Notes under the pieces: model-generated | The model's database searches: none | The model's input: only the letters and a program-made list of their open reading frames with translations | What the model was told of the DNA's origin: nothing | In this document: piece by piece, positions 62,485-64,000 of the stretch | Layout of the letters: each line of letters opens with the position of its first letter | Numbering within the stretch: position 1 is the stretch's first letter | Assembly: GCA_022606425.2 (NCBI GenBank) | Contig: JAHDVF020000246.1 | Coordinates: 186,001-250,000, forward strand | Direction: 5' to 3' | DNA length: 64,000 nucleotides | Origin: Lepidostoma basale | Lineage: Eukaryota; Arthropoda; Insecta; Trichoptera; Lepidostomatidae | Program-made: the position numbers and the translations under genes

Positions 62485-62648
62485 CTAACTAACTAACAAA
62501 CCATCAAGCCGTCTCCCCGAAAGGGTAGGCAGAAAGAATGGACTGTCACACTTTAACCGATGCGGCACTCCATCCTTCTCTTTTCGCCCCGCGGGAGACG
62601 CGGTGTGATGGGTTGCGAACCTCATCGCCACCAATAGGCATCTCCCGT
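62485..62648 (-). mobile_element. S2 short element
   Basis: Minus strand: head with CGGGAGA and TCTCCCG closing stem preserved (62641-62647 and about 62590-62597), both inner hairpins, the A1-type tail and (TTAG)n at 62485-62497. Nearly as complete as 28176-28342. Confidence 0.85.
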
Positions 62649-62684
62649 TTTTATTTTATAATTATAAATGATAATTTTTTTCTT

Positions 62685-63526
62685 TTTCTTCTTCTTCTTT
62701 TAATAGATCTGACGATCTGTGACACAGAAATCATGTCTCGTCGGATGATGAGATCCAGCTGTCCCTCCATCTCTTAGGCGGTCTTCCAGGTGGGCGGTGT
62801 CCGGAGGGAATTTCATAAGCGGCTGTATATGCAAGTCTGTCACCATTCATTCGGGCTACATGGTCCCTCCAGTATCTTCTTCTGGATCTACTCCACTGAA
62901 CGATATTCTCTATTTCGCAAGTTTTTCTTATGTCTACGTTGCGGACAGGATCTCGGAGGGTTTTTCCAGTGATTGATCTTAGGACCTTCATTTCCGATGT
63001 TCTTAGTAGTCCCTTGGTTCGCACAGTGTCAGCCTGCGTCTTTACAGCGTACGTCATGATAGGTCGCACGAATGTTTTATAGATTCTGATCTTGCTATCG
63101 ACATGCATTTGCTTGTTCTTCCAGACCAGATACTTCAGGCATCCTGACACGGCAGAGGCTTTACTGACTTGTTCACGTACTTCGGTATAAAGGTCATTTT
63201 GGCTGCAGATCTCTACTCCCAAATATCTGAAACTCATTACTTGCTCTACAGGTATATCATCAACAGTCAGCTTACATCTTGTAGGTTGCCTAGATATAGT
63301 GAGACTTTTTGCTTTGTTGGCTGATATAGCCATATTTAGCCTTTGTGATATTGTGTGGAATTTGTACAACATTCTTTGTAGGTCATCTTCAGACTCTGCT
63401 ATTAATGCGGCATCGTCTGCATAGCAAATGACGTTCACAGTTTTACGGCCCATTTTATAACCTAGTCTCAAGCCAGCTACCTCTTCTATGATTTCGTCCA
63501 TAATAAGATATGGTCCTTCGTCCATA
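62685..63526 (-). mobile_element. RTE-like LINE family B with intact YADD, best copy
   Basis: A 264-codon frame (63525-62731) begins within the reverse transcriptase: EEVAGLRLGYKMGRK, then VICYADDAALIAESEDDLQ carrying the catalytic aspartate pair. Then come LNMAISANKAKSLTISRQPT, VMSFRYLGVEICSQNDLY, ASAVSGCLKYLVWKNKQMHV, PIMTYAVKTQADTVRTKGLL, LRSITGKTLRDPVRNVDIRK, RSRRRYWRDHVARMNGDRLA and GRPPKRWRDSWISSS. A short 3' UTR with CACAGATCGTCAGATCTATT and a GAA tail at 62685-62698 complete the 3' end. The fingers part of the reverse transcriptase and the endonuclease are absent. No stops: a relatively young 5'-truncated insertion, similar to 54890-55303. Confidence 0.92.
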
Positions 63527-63603
63527 TAAGATGATAATTTTAAACTGTTAAATTAAATAACTTTGTTTTATCATCAATATCACAATTGTATTTTATTTTA
63601 CGC

Positions 63604-63639
63604 GACAGCTGTTTCATCAACCTATGTTGATATCATCAG
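63604..63639 (-). ncRNA. hammerhead ribozyme motif, family a
   Basis: Minus: CTGATGA, helix II with ATCAACATAGGTTGAT (perfect 5-bp TCAAC/GTTGA), GAAA, CAGCTG, GTC. Helix I pairs AAC-A-C with GCG-T-style bases as in its partner. Confidence 0.8.
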
Positions 63640-63667
63640 GTGTTACAATAATATATTATTGTAACAC

Positions 63668-63703
63668 CTGATGATGTCAGCATAGGTTGATGAAACAGCT
63701 GTC
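63668..63703 (+). ncRNA. hammerhead ribozyme motif, family a
   Basis: Plus: CTGATGA at 63668-63674, helix II GTCAGC/GTTGAT (weaker than in the partner arm), GAAA, CAGCTG, GTC ending at 63703. Helix I: AACAC before the core pairs with GCGUU after the cleavage site except for one A-C opposition, and further out UUGUA pairs with UACAA (63717-63721). Confidence 0.8.
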
Positions 63704-63824
63704 GCGTTAAATAAAATACAATTGTGTTACAAAAACCAAATTCATTCAATTTAACAGTTTAAAATGTTAAGGTGGACTATTTAAGTGATATTTGCATAAA
63801 TGATTAGAAAAAAAATATTTTTTT

Positions 63825-64000
63825 AAACCCACGCTGGAGGATGGAGCTTACAGAATTAAAAGAAACCTTGAACTTGAAGTACTGATTAAACAAAAAACAG
63901 TAGTGAGATTCTGTAAGTCTCAACGTCTACGGTGGGCTGGCCATGTAGAAAAAATGCCAGAGGGTAGAACACCACAAATTAATTTAAGTGGTAAAATAAT
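63825..64000 (+). mobile_element. RTE-like LINE (another lineage), running off the window
   Basis: Plus-strand translation: TLEDGAYRIKRNLELEVLIK, then KTVVRFCKSQRLRWAGHVEK and MPEGRTPQINLSGKI. RLRWAGHVERMP is a hallmark of RTE-type C-terminal regions. The 3' end lies beyond the window. Confidence 0.7.

Larger units (their letters stand above)
63540..63770. mobile_element. family a foldback element, near-perfect palindrome
   Basis: The core palindrome spans about 63589-63722 around a TATTATTG/CAATAATA centre. Arms contain CAATTGTATTTTATTT and its complement outside and a hammerhead each. Only about four positions differ between arms. The outer flanks (TTAAACTGTTAAATTAAAT, TTTAACAGTTTAAAATG) are also inverted. 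Confidence 0.9.

Noticed and set aside
1..64000. LTR retrotransposon or endogenous virus
   Set aside because: No direct terminal repeats, protease, integrase or envelope-like frames were found.

Overview
This window looks like intergenic DNA from an arthropod, most likely an insect with a large, repeat-laden, AT-rich genome. The evidence is the absence of any intact host gene, the mariner transposons, the many 5'-truncated RTE-like LINE copies, tRNA-derived SINEs, and many hammerhead-ribozyme-like elements. A beetle is my guess, from memory of similar LINE proteins; nothing here proves the order. No rRNA gene, canonical tRNA gene, CRISPR array or recognisable cellular protein gene was found.

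Layout: nearly every recognisable feature is a transposable element relic. (1) Family A RTE-like LINE (about 30 fragments) ends in GRPRKTWHDQIN and a short tandem tail, (TTAG)n in subfamily A1 and (TTG)n or (TTTG)n in A2. (2) Family B RTE-like LINE (about 14 fragments) ends in GRPPKRWRDSW and a (GAA)n tail; the best copy is 62685-63526 and keeps the YADD catalytic motif. (3) Scattered pieces of at least five other LINE lineages include an L2/CR1-like one with an (AAT)n tail. (4) S1 is a tRNA-derived SINE with A and B boxes (11 copies). S2 is a short element with a compact folded head and the 3' tail of LINE A1 (4 copies). (5) DNA transposons: two mariners (35924-37238 and 59161-60480, the second broken by one stop codon), a mariner remnant near 19.8 kb, a TTAA-flanked Kolobok-like derivative carrying a 64-bp minisatellite (49037-50499), a decayed 2-kb element (52407-54381) and several MITEs.

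The most interesting layer is a set of short elements, often palindromic, whose cores match the hammerhead ribozyme consensus (CUGANGA, helix II, GAAA, a minimal helix III of the form CNNG or CAGCUG, then UH). I separate families a, b, c, d, e, f, g and h by helix II and III sequence. Families a, d, e and h keep intact catalytic cores in some copies; b, c, f and g look derived. Copies are commonly paired head-to-head (63589-63722, 43015-43290, 15485-15840). One element is nested in another with a 10-bp target duplication (11325-11542), and one family is in tandem (11860-12345). Similar ribozymes are known in Penelope-like elements and retrozymes; no Penelope reverse transcriptase is visible here, so these would be non-autonomous.

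How the parts may work together: LINE A1 plausibly mobilises S2 through the shared tail; family B and the other LINEs supply most of the coding debris; the hammerhead elements have been copied by an unidentified activity. Two GC-rich, CpG-rich patches (32985-33170 and 38330-38470) are the only places that resemble host promoter DNA.
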